A stretch of 64,000 nt of DNA from NCBI RefSeq assembly GCF_030463565.1, contig NC_134648.1:13805806-13869805 (forward strand), read 5' to 3'. The stretch is from Pelecanus crispus. Its lineage: Eukaryota; Chordata; Aves; Pelecaniformes; Pelecanidae. The notes beneath the pieces are model-generated. The model saw only the letters and a list, made by a program, of their open reading frames with translations. It did no database searches and was not told where the DNA came from. How positions within the stretch are numbered: position 1 is the stretch's first letter; the number at the start of each line of letters is the position of its first letter. Shown here in pieces: positions 44,128-57,682 of the stretch. A program made the position numbers and the translations under genes.

Positions 44128-47100
44128 TTTCACTTCCCGAGGGACAAACTGAGAAATGGGTTATGAGTCTTGATGGGCTGGAGTTGCTGTCTTCTGCCTG
44201 TTGGTGTCCCCTGCAGTCCCACAGTAAAGCTCTCTGCAGCTGCGGTGGGTGACCCCCTCCCTTCCTCCCTCATATGGTTCTCTGGGACTGGCAGTGCTCA
44301 CCACTGTCTCTGCCCACTTGAGTGGGAAAGGATACGCTGAATCAGCGTAAACCAGTGTCTCCTCTAGGCTTCTCGTAAAGGCACAGCGGGGCAGGGAAGG
44401 GCACTGTGCATCTTTACCCGAGCAGCTGTTCCAGCTAGTCCTTGTAATAACACTTCACACGTGCCTAAGGTTAAATTGTAAACTCCTCTGCTGGCGTATA
44501 GTTGCCTGCTGAGTAATGGGGACCGCTCCCCTCTCGAGATGCTTACTAGTGCAGGATAGGCACACTTTGCCCTGCAGCTTCTTTCATTAAAGCTTTCCAA
44601 GCGTTGTTTCTGTCTGGTGAGATAAAATGAAGCTTTCCATTAAGGCAGCCTCCCTCTGTCCTGCCTCCTGTCCTGTGCTATTTTGGGGTATGGGTGGGAT
44701 GATTCCCAAAGGGCCCAGAAGACTGTCCTTGGGTGTTGGCGCTGGTGAACTTTATTTGTTGAACCAAATACCACAAAGTGAAAAGCAGAGTTGTATTTGT
44801 ATTTTCATGGCATCCTGCTGTCTTACCCTTTGTGCGCTAATTACATTTATGCATGCCAAAGAGTGGGACATTTCTGTGTTAATGAAGAGTTTGGGTGCAT
44901 ATAAATTTTGGAAAAGGGGAGAAAAATTGTTTTCCCTGAATCTGCTTCTTTAGGGCCTGTTGACATTCTGCCTACACACTAAAGGAGCATAAAAATAAAT
45001 CTGGTTCAGTGTATGGTTTTGTTTTTGAATATTAACTAGAGCTGCTGAAAAGCCCAGGTGCAGAATCCATGTGAATGAGAAGGCTGGGGAGGGAGAAACA
45101 TAATCTACTGGCATAAGCATCAGCCCTTAGGCAGCCTTTCCACTCTCTGATACCAGCTCCAACACTGACTTCGTTGGCATGTGGCAAATTCCCGAAGACA
45201 GGTATTTCCAAGCAACGTGAGCTCAGGAAACAGTGTCTCTTTCCAGTTTTCTCTTGTTGTGTGTTGGATACACAGTGCTCATGAGCTGTCCTGGCAGGAA
45301 GGGCTCAGGGTGTGGTGAAATCAGGTTCCTGCTGCGGGAAGGTTACCTGCCTGCCCTGCAGCAGTGCAGTGGTGCCTCAGGTGTCAACAGTCCTACAGTT
45401 GGGCAGTCAGAGCCAATGCCTTGCTATTGGGAGGTGGACGTATCCCTTTTAAATGATGCAGCAGGTACCCTTTTGACCCTGTGGTTCTGCTTGTTGGAAA
45501 GCTGTTCCAGTACTTTGCTAGTCCAGTAGTTAGAAACATTTTTGTAATTTCCAGCCTAGGATTATTCGTGGCTAGTTTCTGTCTAATTTGTTCTTGAGTC
45601 AATGAGAAGAAAACGAATGCCAAGTGCAGTGAATGAGGTCCGCCTTGATAGCTTGTGGAAAAGGCCTGCTGAGCAGGTCACTCTCCTGGTCTTGCAGCAT
45701 TAGCCTGGTGACTCCACACTTGCCTGAAACTATTCAGTGCAGTTCTGGTGTCCTTTAAAATGAAGGAACATGGGTCTGGTCCTGAGCTTGGGGACGCCTG
45801 TGGAAAGGCCCATGTTGACTTCAGTGGTCTTGAGAATTAAGCCTTACAAGGTTTGCTTAGAGCTGGTGCCAGATGCGTCTCCCACCCACAGTTCAGGCAA
45901 TGAACATGTGTGCACAAGGCTGGTGCAATTATAAGAGTTCAAAGGGAGCTATACAACCAAGGAGAAATATTCATGAGGCTGATCTGTGCCTCAACAGTAT
46001 ACTTTCACACAGCTGCCATCTGTAGCATGGGGCGTCTCCAGAGAAGGCAACATCAGACGTGCCCTGGTCCCCCAGGATTATGAGTTGTACACACATGTTC
46101 CCTGGGGACTGGGATGAAGTTACTGCATGCGGGGTTCCTGTGTGTTTATTTTGTGAAAGTCCTGATCAGGTTGTTTAGATCAGGAGCACACAGCAGCATG
46201 CTCTGGAGGAAGGGTCTGTGGTAGCATGCGTTTTCACAGTAAACACAGATATTTTTTGGGAGTGAAGCTGAAGTATAGGCAGAACATAATCATTCATGTG
46301 GAAACAGTAATTGCAAGAATGGCTATGGTGAGTTACAAGTAGAGATAGTGAATGGGAAGAAGATGTTCTCAAACACCATAACCTGTTGAGAAAAGCCTGA
46401 TGTGCAGATGAATATGCTGATACTTTCTCCAAGAAGATACCAGAAGGTTTTGATGGTGTGAAACCTTATGCCCTGGGTTGGTGGATCCCTTCTAAGTTGT
46501 TCTTGTTTTTCATCTCCAGAAGTGCCATTTTTGGGGTATGAATTCCTCTGATTTCTCAAACACAGCAGGTGTGGGGCAGGAAGAGTTGACCCTCAGTAGG
46601 TAGGACGTGGTGTCAGAACAAGGGGTTCATCACATCCTGAATCCCTGTCTCCCTAGGGAGACTACAGCTGTGTCACTCCCCCAACATGGTGGTGGCATCC
46701 TGCAAGAGGTAGTTGTCAGCTTTCACTCAGGGGAGAAAACTATCACTGAAACTACAAATGGTCATTGACTATCTCTCATTTGTGTCATTAAATGTAGCAC
46801 TGCAGACATTTGGGTCAGGGTGTGCCGGTCTGGCCTTCCAGTATTCAAATTCTAGTCTGATTGATTTCTCTTCACTCTTCTTCATCTTTATGCATCCTGT
46901 AAGGGCTGCCATGTTGTCATCCACATGCTGCTGTGTTTTGCTGACAAGTGAAGCAGTTGGTGTCTGCTCTGTGTACATTTACAGTGGCTAAAGACATTTA
47001 AAGTGAGAGCTAGGAGTGTTTTGTCACAGTGTAGTCTTACACAGTGTGATTGTGTGGCAGATGGTGGGTGACAAATGCAGAAGAAAAAACCCCAACTTTT

Positions 47101-48486
47101 CTTTCTTACTCTTCTCAACTCTACCAATTTTAATGTGGGAATTTTTTATATATTAGTTTGGCTTTTTTCTTCCTTCTTTTAAGGACCAGGTTCCTGGAGT
47201 TCAGTGATGATTAGAAATCTTGACCCTCTCTGGCTTTTATAGCTACATGGGAAAGCTTGGAAACATGAGTCCCAAAGGCTTGAAATCTGTGAAGCTAATA
47301 GAAGGAGTTCAACCTTTATTTATACCTAACATTTTGTGATTTGTTTAGGTCATCTCACAGCATCTCAGTGACCTGTCTCAAGGCATCGAAGTAATTAAAC
47401 ACAGTAGTACGAGTTTCTTTTTATTCTCACTGTCCACTTGCTGGTCTGGTGTTGGAGGGAAAGCAGGAGACGAGACTGTGGCTCAGCCTCTCTCCCAGCA
47501 AGCTGATAGGCACGACAGGAGAAATTGTGTCGACTTGGAGTGGTGAAGCAATTGCATTCACTGAACGGAAAGGAACTGGCATCTTGTCTTGGGGCAGGGG
47601 TGAAGTGATATCTTTCATTATCCTTAACACGGATGAGTATCTACAAGGGATGGTCAAACCCACACCTTTGTGTAACCATTATTATTTACAGCATAGTTAC
47701 TTTCCTACTGATGTCACTGGAAATATATTTAATATTGCTACCACCTCTTAGCAGGGCCAAAGATCTTGCCAGAAGAGAACCTAGTAGTCCAGAATTCCAG
47801 CTCTATGTAAATAAACAAATACTTCAGTAAATCCCTGAGAATGGAAGCTGGGGGCCTTGGCATGACAAGCAAACCCATCAAAAATGGATTTTTTTGTTTG
47901 TTTGTTTTGCATTTGATTTTAATAACAGGAAAATTTTCAAAGCAGGAGGATTGCACATACTGTATGCAATTTGTCTAAAAAATACTTTCTCTAGAAGGAG
48001 AAATTAAAAAAAGAGGAGAAAAGGAATAACTTTTCAGAGACAATCCCCTACTGATTTGTCTTCCATTTAAAATGAGGTGCTAACTCATAAACTGGAAGCT
48101 TTCTCCGGCATCAGGGCAATACAGCCTGATGACCATGCTCTGCACTTTGCTCCTGTTCCAGTAACTGCACTGAAGTCTGCAGTGAAGATGAGCTGGGGTG
48201 TTTGACCAGGGCTGTTTGCTACCCAGGCACTCCTCTCCTTTAATGCCTCCTTTTCAGAGCAGAACTTTGCAGGAAATCAGATGTGATTGTGCATTGAGGC
48301 TCTTTTTTCCTGCCAGCCCCCCAGATGAGGCTAGTCTAATTTGCTTCTAACGGTTTTAATTGGGAACAAAGTGTTTTGAGGTTTCATTTTCAGACCCCTG
48401 AAGGTTTGATTGGTCCTTGGCACCTTTCAATGCCTATCCAGTTTTATTTGGTAGAATGCAAACAGGTTGAAAGCATTGAACTGTTT

Positions 48487-48506
48487 AAAAAAAAAAAAAA
48501 AAAAAA
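48487..48506 (+). repeat. A20 homopolymer
   Basis: Uninterrupted run of 20 A residues, followed by a short A-rich and C-rich stretch. No retroposed gene is recognisable upstream. Confidence 0.93.
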
Positions 48507-50443
48507 CAAAAAAATCCATCCAACCCTCCCCCAACCCCGCTACCCCAAAAATCCCTTCCAGGATTTGAATGTTTCATAGAAACTTGCCTGTTGATTCAGA
48601 CAGGAAGAAGGTCTCTGCATCAATACTGGCCAAATGAGTGGGGCGTAGGTAGTAGCTCTGCTGCATGGTTTTCAGGCAGCCTGTTATTTGACTGCATCGT
48701 TATAGCTTTAAAACTGGGCAGATTACCAGGGTGCTGTCTATATTTAAATGGCTGTATGCTCTGGGTCAGCTTTGGAGCCCAGCAGCTGGTATGGTGGTTT
48801 TGGTTTTGTGGACACGTTAATGATAGGAGCAATCTTTTGCCTTCAAGTGTCTGTGGATAGGGTTTCTTATCGGTCATTTCAGCACCTGATTAGCAGGTGC
48901 AAACAGGTACTTGGGCATCTAAAACTTTGGCTAATTGTAGGCAATTACAATTTGTGACTTCAAAACTAGATACCACCCACTTAATGAAGCAGCCTCTATT
49001 TGGCAGGTGCTGTACCTCTGTAGAGAGCTAGCATGGTTTACCTTGTATTACCTTAAGGTTACAAGATTAACTTTGTATTGCCTAATATGTGTTTGTTTTG
49101 TTTTAAAAAACTTTTACAGGGCATTAGTTGTTTCATCAATGGTCTCAGTCTGCAGGTAGTAGTCACAGCTTTAAGGGTATCAGAAGAGCATTAGTCATCT
49201 ACAGACGGTAACAGTCTGGCTTATTAATAACTAAATCTTTATGATAACCCATGAATTAGGCAAACAAGTGTTATAATCCTGTACTGAGGCATTGAGATTT
49301 TGATGTAACTTTGCATAGGTTGGTGGTACAATGTTAAAATTGAAACTTGGGATTTGGAAGGTCTTACTCTGCTCGCGCTCTCACCAGCAGGCAACAGGCT
49401 GCACCTGCACTGTGTGGATGGACAGCGTAAGCTGGGTGAGAACGTGGATGGCAGTGCCTGGCTCCCGGCTCCAAGCTTGCCTCTAGCTGACCTTTCTTTC
49501 TAAGTGAGGATTGCAGAATCTTTTTCTTCTGACATCTACCACTCAATGATTTTGAGGAAAAGAGGCAGCAGATCAGGACAGTTAAAATAAGATAAATATA
49601 ACATTGTTGGGAATCAGAATGGCTTTACTTTGCCAGAGAAGAGTCATGCTTCATATGTGAATGATCTTCCTTTGACCTAAACTTAAACCATGAGTTCAGG
49701 GAACAACCATTTATAGAATTGGTTAGGTCTGTAATTCACTGTGTGAATAACAGGATGGTCTGAAAGAGAAAACAAAGATCCTTGCTTCTCAGCAAAGACG
49801 CAGAATAAAGGCTATCAAATTCTCTTGGGTTTTCTTGTTGTTACTGGTGTTTTTTGGTTTTGGTGTGTGGTTTTGGGTTTTTTTTTTTTCCCTTGTGGAG
49901 CAGAATTGGTGGGGTTTCAGAAATACTTGCAATCAGAGTAAACCATTTCCTATTGCGTCTGGCAGCTGTTCTCTCAGAGTTTGCAGATGAGGGGCACAAT
50001 AACACTCCTTAAGAAACAATTGCTTGTGAAGAACAGATGAGTCTGAGGTTCTGGTTAAGGGAGAACACACCCCCATAAATTACTGCATTATTATATATCA
50101 AGAATACTTTTGCAGTCTGTCATTGGAGCAACCATTGAGTGGGATTCTGCATCCCACACTTAAAAATGGTCCCAGCTCAGCCAAATACTTGAGCATGTGC
50201 TTGAAAGCTAAGCATTGACTCCAGCAGCTTGCCTCAGGTTTCATGCTGATCTGGAAGGCTGCTATAGTTCTCACAACTGTTCTCACACGCTGTTTCCTCT
50301 GGTGAGAGTGGACAGCAATATTTGTGTGCTTCCAGTGCTTGTGAAATGCCACAATCACTCCTCCTCCCTAGCAGTGTTAAACTGTCTCTTTTGCAGCGTG
50401 AAGAAAAAAACTTATTACATGGCTGGATCACTGGGGAGGTGTT

Positions 50444-50461
50444 TGTGTGTGTGTGTGTGTG
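50444..50461 (+). repeat. (TG)n microsatellite
   Basis: Nine TG units in the DENND2B intron. Confidence 0.9.
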
Positions 50462-51789
50462 GGTGACATCCACTGATGCAGTGGAATTGATCTGGAGTGA
50501 GTTGGCCCAGATTCATGTTTGCTCTAAGTTCACTGATTGTGAATTACGGTGTTGCTGTGTGCATAGCACAGAGGACAAAGTTGACATGGAGCAAGAAAGT
50601 TGTGTTAACTAGAGTAGCTGCCTCCCCTTAAGGAAGGAGAGCCAAAAGATATGAAGATGATTATTCAGAATTGAATAATATTCTTGATTTTCCATGCCAC
50701 CATCTGAGACTTGTAACATGTGACTAGTCCAAAGCCTGCTAGGCAGTCTGCTGCAAGGATGATGGGATTTACTCATGATGTCTCACCCTGCATGGGCTGA
50801 GATGTGGTATTACTGTGCTGGGTATGGATATTGCCATAATTATTTTTTTTTCCCCCACAATGTTGTTTTATAGTGTTTTTTTAAGAGGAAAGGCACTAAA
50901 TCGGCCTCAACACGTTGGTGACTAATTGACATCCTAGAAAGTTAGTTACTGTAAAGGGTAGGAAGCTGGTGATGGTAGGGGTCTGTGCAGCTGTAGGGTA
51001 GGAGAGTGACTGCAACTTACTGAGCATGCTGACTCAGGTTTTCATACAGATTGCTGGGAGATCAGATTGACCATGCATGGTTGTTCCTTCTGTATTGATG
51101 CAGCGTGCTAAAGTGAAGACAGTTCAATACAGACATAAGAAAGAGAAAAAACAAGGGCTGACAGACATTTTGTCATTTTTGGCAAAAGTAAATGTACAGT
51201 ATAAACCAGTTCGCAGAGCTGTACAGCCTTGCCTTTGTGCTTTGAGAGTGCACGTGATTTACTGCAGAAATCAGTTTGGCATAGCATAGCTGTGCAGTTC
51301 AGCAGGACCTACCATTATCTTGTCATGTTTTTTAGCAAATTGACTTTTACAAGGCAGCAATTCAAAAACATGAAAGATAAATGTGCTGAACAACCCGTCC
51401 CTTCTTGTCCCCCTATCCCGTGTGTGCTGGCAAATCTGCCACAGCTGAACCCATGGGCATGGTGGTGCTCGGCTCCCTCACTTGCAGGCTTTGGGCATTC
51501 TGTGTATGGAAGCTGGTGTGCAGCTTGGTTTTATTATTGCGCTCTCAAAGTCCCAAGTTGCTGACTTTTCAGCTAAGTACGGCAGTCCAGATATGGCTTT
51601 CTGTCATGTTTCACTTTACAGACTTAATAGGATTTCATTGGTACAACAAGAATAACAAATGCACCGCTAGCAAAATTTTGCAAATCTTGCTGCTTTTCAG
51701 CTCTGTTTAACCCAGTCTGCAGTCTCAGACTGAAAAGAAAAATGGCCAGAAAGCAGTTAGGTTCCTGGGCTTGCCCTGACTAGCAATTG

Positions 51790-51862
51790 CCTTTCACTGC
51801 CTCTGAGGGCAGAGGATTGAGCTAGATGCACTGCTGGTCTGACCCAGAAGGGCATTTTCTGT
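51790..51862 (+). mobile_element. Old CR1-like LINE 3' tail
   Basis: The segment AGGATTGAGCTAGATGCACT followed by GCTGGTCTGACCCAGAAGGG resembles the conserved 3' end of an older CR1 lineage of turtles, crocodiles and birds (GCTAGATGGACCA, GGTCTGACCCAGTATGGC). It is short and diverged, so the insertion is ancient. Confidence 0.6.
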
Positions 51863-53453
51863 GGTTTTAAAGTATGTCTCTATTCCAGTGTCAGCACTGA
51901 AGTAGCCATGGATACAGTAATTCTGCATTCTCAGATGCTTGTCAAACATGCCTGGATTTTTGTTTATTTTCAAGGGGTTAATTTAAAATGTGTAAAAACT
52001 TTCCTGCCTTCTGGGAATTCAGGACATTCAGTCCATGTATGCCTCAGCAAATGGCTTCTATTTCATAACATCTTTGTACTTTACCATTAAGACATGGCTA
52101 TTAATGAGAGCTAAGCTGTGGATGTGCCCAAGGGTGAGAAAAGAACAAAAAGTAAGACTGAGGGGAGAGGAGATGGGAGAAGGAAAGTTCTTTTTGTGCA
52201 ATTTTTTTTCAATGGATACTGTGTGTGAAGGGTAGGGGTGGAGATGTGATAAGGAGCATTCGGAGATAACAAAATAGCTTGCTTAGCTAAACAGGGTGGA
52301 TTAAAATGACAGCTCTACCCATCCTTCTCTCTCTGTCTTCAGTGAACTAGCCAGTGCTCAAGCGGCAGTGTTCATGTGTGGAGCAGGGCTGTGCACAGCT
52401 CCTTTTCCGCTGCCCTTGGGTTTTGAGATGAAACTGCAGGGCTAGTGGTGTTTTCCCTCCAGCTCCGTAGCTTAGCAGCTTTTGTATGAAGAAAGTTAAT
52501 TGGACAATACCACTGCTTGCTCCTCGCGGTTTGACAGGTCCTCTGCCACCAGCATGTGCCTGTGTGTCACCACACTCCATGAACCTTCTCAGCAAAGCCT
52601 GTCTCAAGCCACAGTGGTCATTTTCTTGAAGACATGACTATTTCCTCAACAGAACTTTCCTCTGTAGAAAGTACTTGTTTCCTTTCCTTTCCTCTGCAGA
52701 AGCTATTTGTCACTCAAAAGACCCATCTGGTTTTGAAGATTAGTCAGGCAGACCAGAGATCCAGTGAGGGAGACCCATCCTGATGCAGCAGCTTTCAGAT
52801 CCCCCTGCAGCCTGTCCCTTGTGTAGATTTGACTTCCTGTCACAAGTAATGTCTTAAAATCTTGTGAATGGCTCACCCAACAGAAAAAACTCTACTCTGT
52901 GTTAATGGTTAATGGGTCTTTCTAGCAGATGTAAAATCCAGTGAAACATATACAGTTTCTTTGGTTTTAACAGGAACAGATGATTTAATAAGCAGCTATA
53001 AATCTCTTGGGAATGTACAGACATAGTCAAACAGCACACTTCTGCCAGATTTTTCACTGACTAGACTTACAGCATATGAGTCATAGCGGTCTGCTCCACT
53101 CTCCACCTCAAATGCCTGTTGTTGTTTTGGCTTTTAGAGGTGCTCTGTGCTGCATATGGGAGTTTTTATCACCTTCTCCTGTTAATGGGCTTGCTCTTTC
53201 ATCCAGCAGACAGCGTTCAAGCAGTTGACAGTGATTCTCTGTGTGTGCATGACAGTGCATGACATTTCTTTTCCATTCCATAGCCCAGCTTGTGATTTTA
53301 AAATTGTATAGTGAAAATGCTTCTGAGGATTATATTAATACAGCCTTCTCAATGGGCTTAGTAGTGGCAATCTGGTTAAATTAAAAGGTGTAGTCAGCCT
53401 CTTTCTTAATATAGCAGTCTGTGGCCACCTTATGAAGTTTAATAGATTTATAC

Positions 53454-54038
53454 TGTTGTGATTTAACCCCAGCTGGCAACTAAGCACCACACAGCCACTC
53501 ACTCACTCCTCCCCGGTGGGGTGGGGGAGAGAATTGGAAGGGTAAAAGTGAGAAAACTCGTGGGTTGAGATAAAGACAGTTTAATAGGTAAAGCAAAAGC
53601 TGTGCACACAAGTAAAGCAAAACAAGGAATTATTGACTACTTCTCGTCGGCAGGCAGGTGTTCAGCCATCTCCAGGAAAGCAGGGCTCCTGGTTACTTGG
53701 GAAGACAAATGCCATCACTCCAAATGTCCCCCCTGCTTCCTTCTTCTTCCCCCAGCTTTATATGCTGAGCATGACATCATATGGTCTGGGATATCCCTTT
53801 GGTCAGTTGGGGTCAGCTGTCCCAGCTGTGTCCCCTCACAGCTTCTCACGCACCCCCAGCCTGCTTGCTGGTGGGGTGGGGTGAGAAGCAGAAAAGGCCT
53901 TGACTGTGTGCAAGCACTGCTCAGCAGTAACTAAAACATCCCTGTGCTATCAACACTGTTTCCAGCACAAATCCAAAACATAGCCCCATATTAGCTACTA
54001 TGAAGAAAATTAACTCTACCCCAGCCAAAACCAGCACA
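53454..54038 (-). mobile_element. Solo LTR, ERVL-like, copy 3 (inverted)
   Basis: This 585-base LTR lies on the minus strand with TG and CA ends. It is flanked by a perfect 5-bp target-site duplication, TATAC at 53,449-53,453 and 54,039-54,043. A 5-bp duplication is typical of ERVL (class III) elements. It is nearly identical to copy 2 at 32.0 kb and in opposite orientation. TATA and poly(A) signals are in the expected places, and no gag, pol or env is present. Confidence 0.95.
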
Positions 54039-56147
54039 TATACTAACACATATACTTTCCAGTAGATTGAGTTATTATCAGCTCTTCAGAGATAAGGAAA
54101 CCAAGACAGAAAGCAGAAAGCTGTTTGTTACCTGTGGCTCATGCTGAATTGCAGGGGAGGGTTATGTTTCCTAAAGTATCGAAGTGCCATTCCAAATGGA
54201 TGTAAATTGGCACTGTGTTCTACAGATGTCGTCTTTTATATTGTGTTGGTTTGCTGGCTTTCCATTAAGTGTCTTAGATGTCTAGGAACTGGGGCTGCAA
54301 GCTCCCATTTTATTTTATAGTTGGTTCACAAGCCATGTGAATTACACTTGGGAGCCACTCTAGAGGAGGTGAGGTATTAGAATTGCTAAGATTTGCTCCA
54401 GGTCACACCCTGGTAAACCAGAAATGAAACTAGTGATAAAACACAAGGCTTTGTATGGATTTTTAATTGTTGTGGAGGTTCTTGCAAGACAGGTGCACTG
54501 CAGCTTATTTTGAATGCAGCTAGATGGAGGGGATTTAAAAAATGGCCCACAACATAGGTTTGGTTTTTTTGTGGGGTTTTTTTTGTTTGTTTGTTTTAAT
54601 CTTGCAGTGCAAGTATCTAATATTTTAGATTGTGACCAGATACAAAATCTTTGTCTAAGAAAAATGGTGCAAAGTTCTGTCTTTGTCATATGCAGGCAGG
54701 AAAAATCAGGCTAAATCTTTCACTGACTCAGGATTGCATTTGCTTTTGCTGTACTCTGGGACTCTGAATTGTGAGGAAACCTTCTTATTTCAGTAGTAGG
54801 AATGACAAAGAAACCCAGTTCATGTTTGGCCTTTTTCAGGCTGAAGGGAGTATCAGAAATGCATAGATGTGAAGCAGGTTAAGAAACTGGAAACCACCTT
54901 GGAGGTTGATTAATGTACCAAATTGTATAATGTGATCAAAGATACATATTGTTTGACATTTATGGTGAGATTGCAACTTGCTGCATCATTTCAATACAGC
55001 CTGCTTCTCAGTGCTTCAGAAAGCTGAATAGGTATTGTGTTACTAGGTGAAGAAAGCTATCCAAGGTCATATAACTGGATGATGTCAAAATCAAGAACAA
55101 GATTTGATTCTTCTGACTCCTTGTTAGGTCCCTTCACATGGTGCAGGAAGCGGAGTAGAGGGTTTCAATCCTACGTATATGCATAAAAAAACCCATTTCA
55201 GCTCTTTCTGGCAAACCGAGAGCGTTGTTTTATGCTTTCAGTAAGCACAGAACTCCTATGTTTACTGATGGGACTTTCACACATCAGGAAATTAGAAAAC
55301 TGGAGTTGTAATCAGCAAGTCTGTTCTTGAATGGGGAATTTTCCCCAAAGCAAGTTGTGATGCACATTGTTGATGATTTGAATCTTACAGTTCAGACTTT
55401 CCATAAGCTGCTTCCAGCATTGTAGGCACTAACCTGTGTTTGCAGTGAACATACACACACCCAACTGCAAGGGTAACAGCCGTTAAGTTACATGTTTAAA
55501 TCTTGGGAAAGTTAAATTAACTCTGTGTGATTAATTGGGAGTGGCCAGTGCCTTCAGAAGGCTGCTCCTACTGTGGCATTTAGCTGGAGATGTTGGTGCA
55601 GCATTCAGGGCTCATGCTGTTGAGGGCCAGGTTAGGGGTTAGCTTCTAGTGGAGATTTTGCTAGCACTTCTTCACTGGCAGCAAGGTCTTTTGCAAACTT
55701 TCTGGTGTGTGGTCTTTGCACACTAAATGGCTAACGCTCAGCTTGTGTTGTGGGATTTCACCATTTTTTTTAGTATGAACAGCAAGCAGCAGTGGTTCCA
55801 GGGAGTGAGTTGTCCATCCCCTTAAAGCAATGTACATAGCAATCGGGAACATCATGTGACTATATGGACCTTATCCAGTGTTTTAAAGGAAAAATATCTA
55901 TAACAGTGTCCTGGCCTATATAAGCTGTACAGTTTTCCCAGACTTGGAAGAAAAGCACTGGATACTTTCCCAAGGTCCGCCCTTTTCAGTTTGATGTAAA
56001 AAAGAGTCAATTCTTGCTTTTCTTTTGTCTCTAAAATGGGAAATGCTTTAATTAAAAGAAGAAATAATGCTTTTTTGTGGCAAGAGGGAAAAATCTTATC
56101 TCTGAGCCATCTGTTTTGATAAGAGTAATGCCGAATGTGTACTTACT

Positions 56148-56165
56148 CCCCCCCCCCCCCCCCCC
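56148..56165 (+). repeat. C18 homopolymer
   Basis: Uninterrupted run of 18 C residues on the plus strand in the DENND2B intron. Confidence 0.97.
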
Positions 56166-57651
56166 ATATAATAGCCTCTACTGTTAGTGGTGAAGAGGAG
56201 ACAGATATGTGAGTGATTCCTCAGCAGCCTAAAAGGGGATGTCGGGAGAATCCTTCCTGGGATGCGGAGCTGTTTTCAGAAGCTTCCCCCAGCTCTGTTT
56301 GGTAGAGTTCACAGAATTGGAGGAAGAGGAATGACCTTGCTTTTAAGGCATTCATCTGGAGCTCGGGCACTGGGAGCTGAATTCCCAGCACTGGGACTGG
56401 CTTCCTCTGTGGTCTGCACTATGTTGCTCGGGGGGTGGCTGTGCTGCACAATGGAGCTCGGCACAGAGAGCCCTGGAGCGGACTCCAGGAGGTCTGCATG
56501 GCCCCACAGTGCGGTGGGGCACTGTGTGGAGGCAGGACCTCCTTCCCGAAAAAATACTGCGCTAGTTCAAGCGCTGCCTTGTGCTGCTTCCAGTTCTGGA
56601 GTTACGATGGTTGCGACTCGTTTGGGCATCTCTATACCACACTCCATTGCTAAACCCAGGAAGCACTGAGGTACTGAGAAACTAACACATAGTTCACAAA
56701 ATGTTTTTGAACTGTCTGCATGATTTGATTTTGGGTTTCTTTTGTTTTGCACAAGCTCGTCCTAGTCACTGCACTGTCACTGACTTTCATTTCCTCCCTG
56801 GCAGTGGAAACCGGCTAGAAGGAAAGCTGAATTTCAGCTGTTTCCCATGCCCAAGCAAATTGTTTTCCAGGAAGAAAAAAGTCCTGATATCCCTTGGAGT
56901 TCGGCTGACCCCAACTGCCTTCCAGGTCCTAACTATGACCTCGGGGGAGGCAGCAGAGCCTGGTGCTCAGAACCCTGTCAGTCACACACTGTTTCTGAGG
57001 GGCCACTGTGCAGTCTCACACACAAAGCCACTTAACTCCTTCGTTCCAAGCAGCCACGCAGAAATGACATTTTCCCGGCTTTATAAAGCACACCGAGGGG
57101 CCACAAAAGAAAGAATGAAAGGAGTTGTATATTCAAAGCAATATTTTGTTTATCTGCTCTATCCAAAATAGAGGCGAAAATAGCTTTATTGTCTCCAGCT
57201 TGAAAAATCTTCCTGCTATGATGATTATGGCAATATGAAAGACAAACTCATTATATGCCTAAGAAAACACATGCTGTTGCTGGCTTTGATTTCTATGGGG
57301 TGTAGGTGACAGGAGTAGTGCTGGGCTGGTGCTCGCAGTACCCTTCCTCCCCAGAGATGCTAAGCAGGGCTCCCAGGCATCTCCCCAGCACATGACCAGC
57401 AGTTCACAAGGTCTCCAGGCCAACTTGGAGGTTCAAGTCATGACTAGAATAAAGCGAGCCAACGGCAGAAGTTAGCCCACAGATAAGTCACTGCTTTTTG
57501 TCCAAAAGAACATCAGGCTGACACTTTCTTCTTAGAGTCTCTTGGCTAAAAGGTTTTGGAAGATAAGATCTATCCAGTCAGAGGGGGTTGCATAAACTTC
57601 CTGTGAACTTTCATAGCTGATGATCAAAAGGAATCACAAAACATGTTGTTG

Positions 57652-57682
57652 TTATTTATGTATCTATTTATTTATTTATTTA
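57652..57682 (+). repeat. (TTTA)n microsatellite
   Basis: Imperfect ATTT/TTTA tetranucleotide repeat, roughly seven units, with a variant unit near its start. Confidence 0.88.

Noticed and set aside
56262..57171. Plus-strand frames of 135 and 156 codons
   Set aside because: No known domain, no good flanking splice sites and ordinary intronic composition. Chance open frames are expected in 41 kb.
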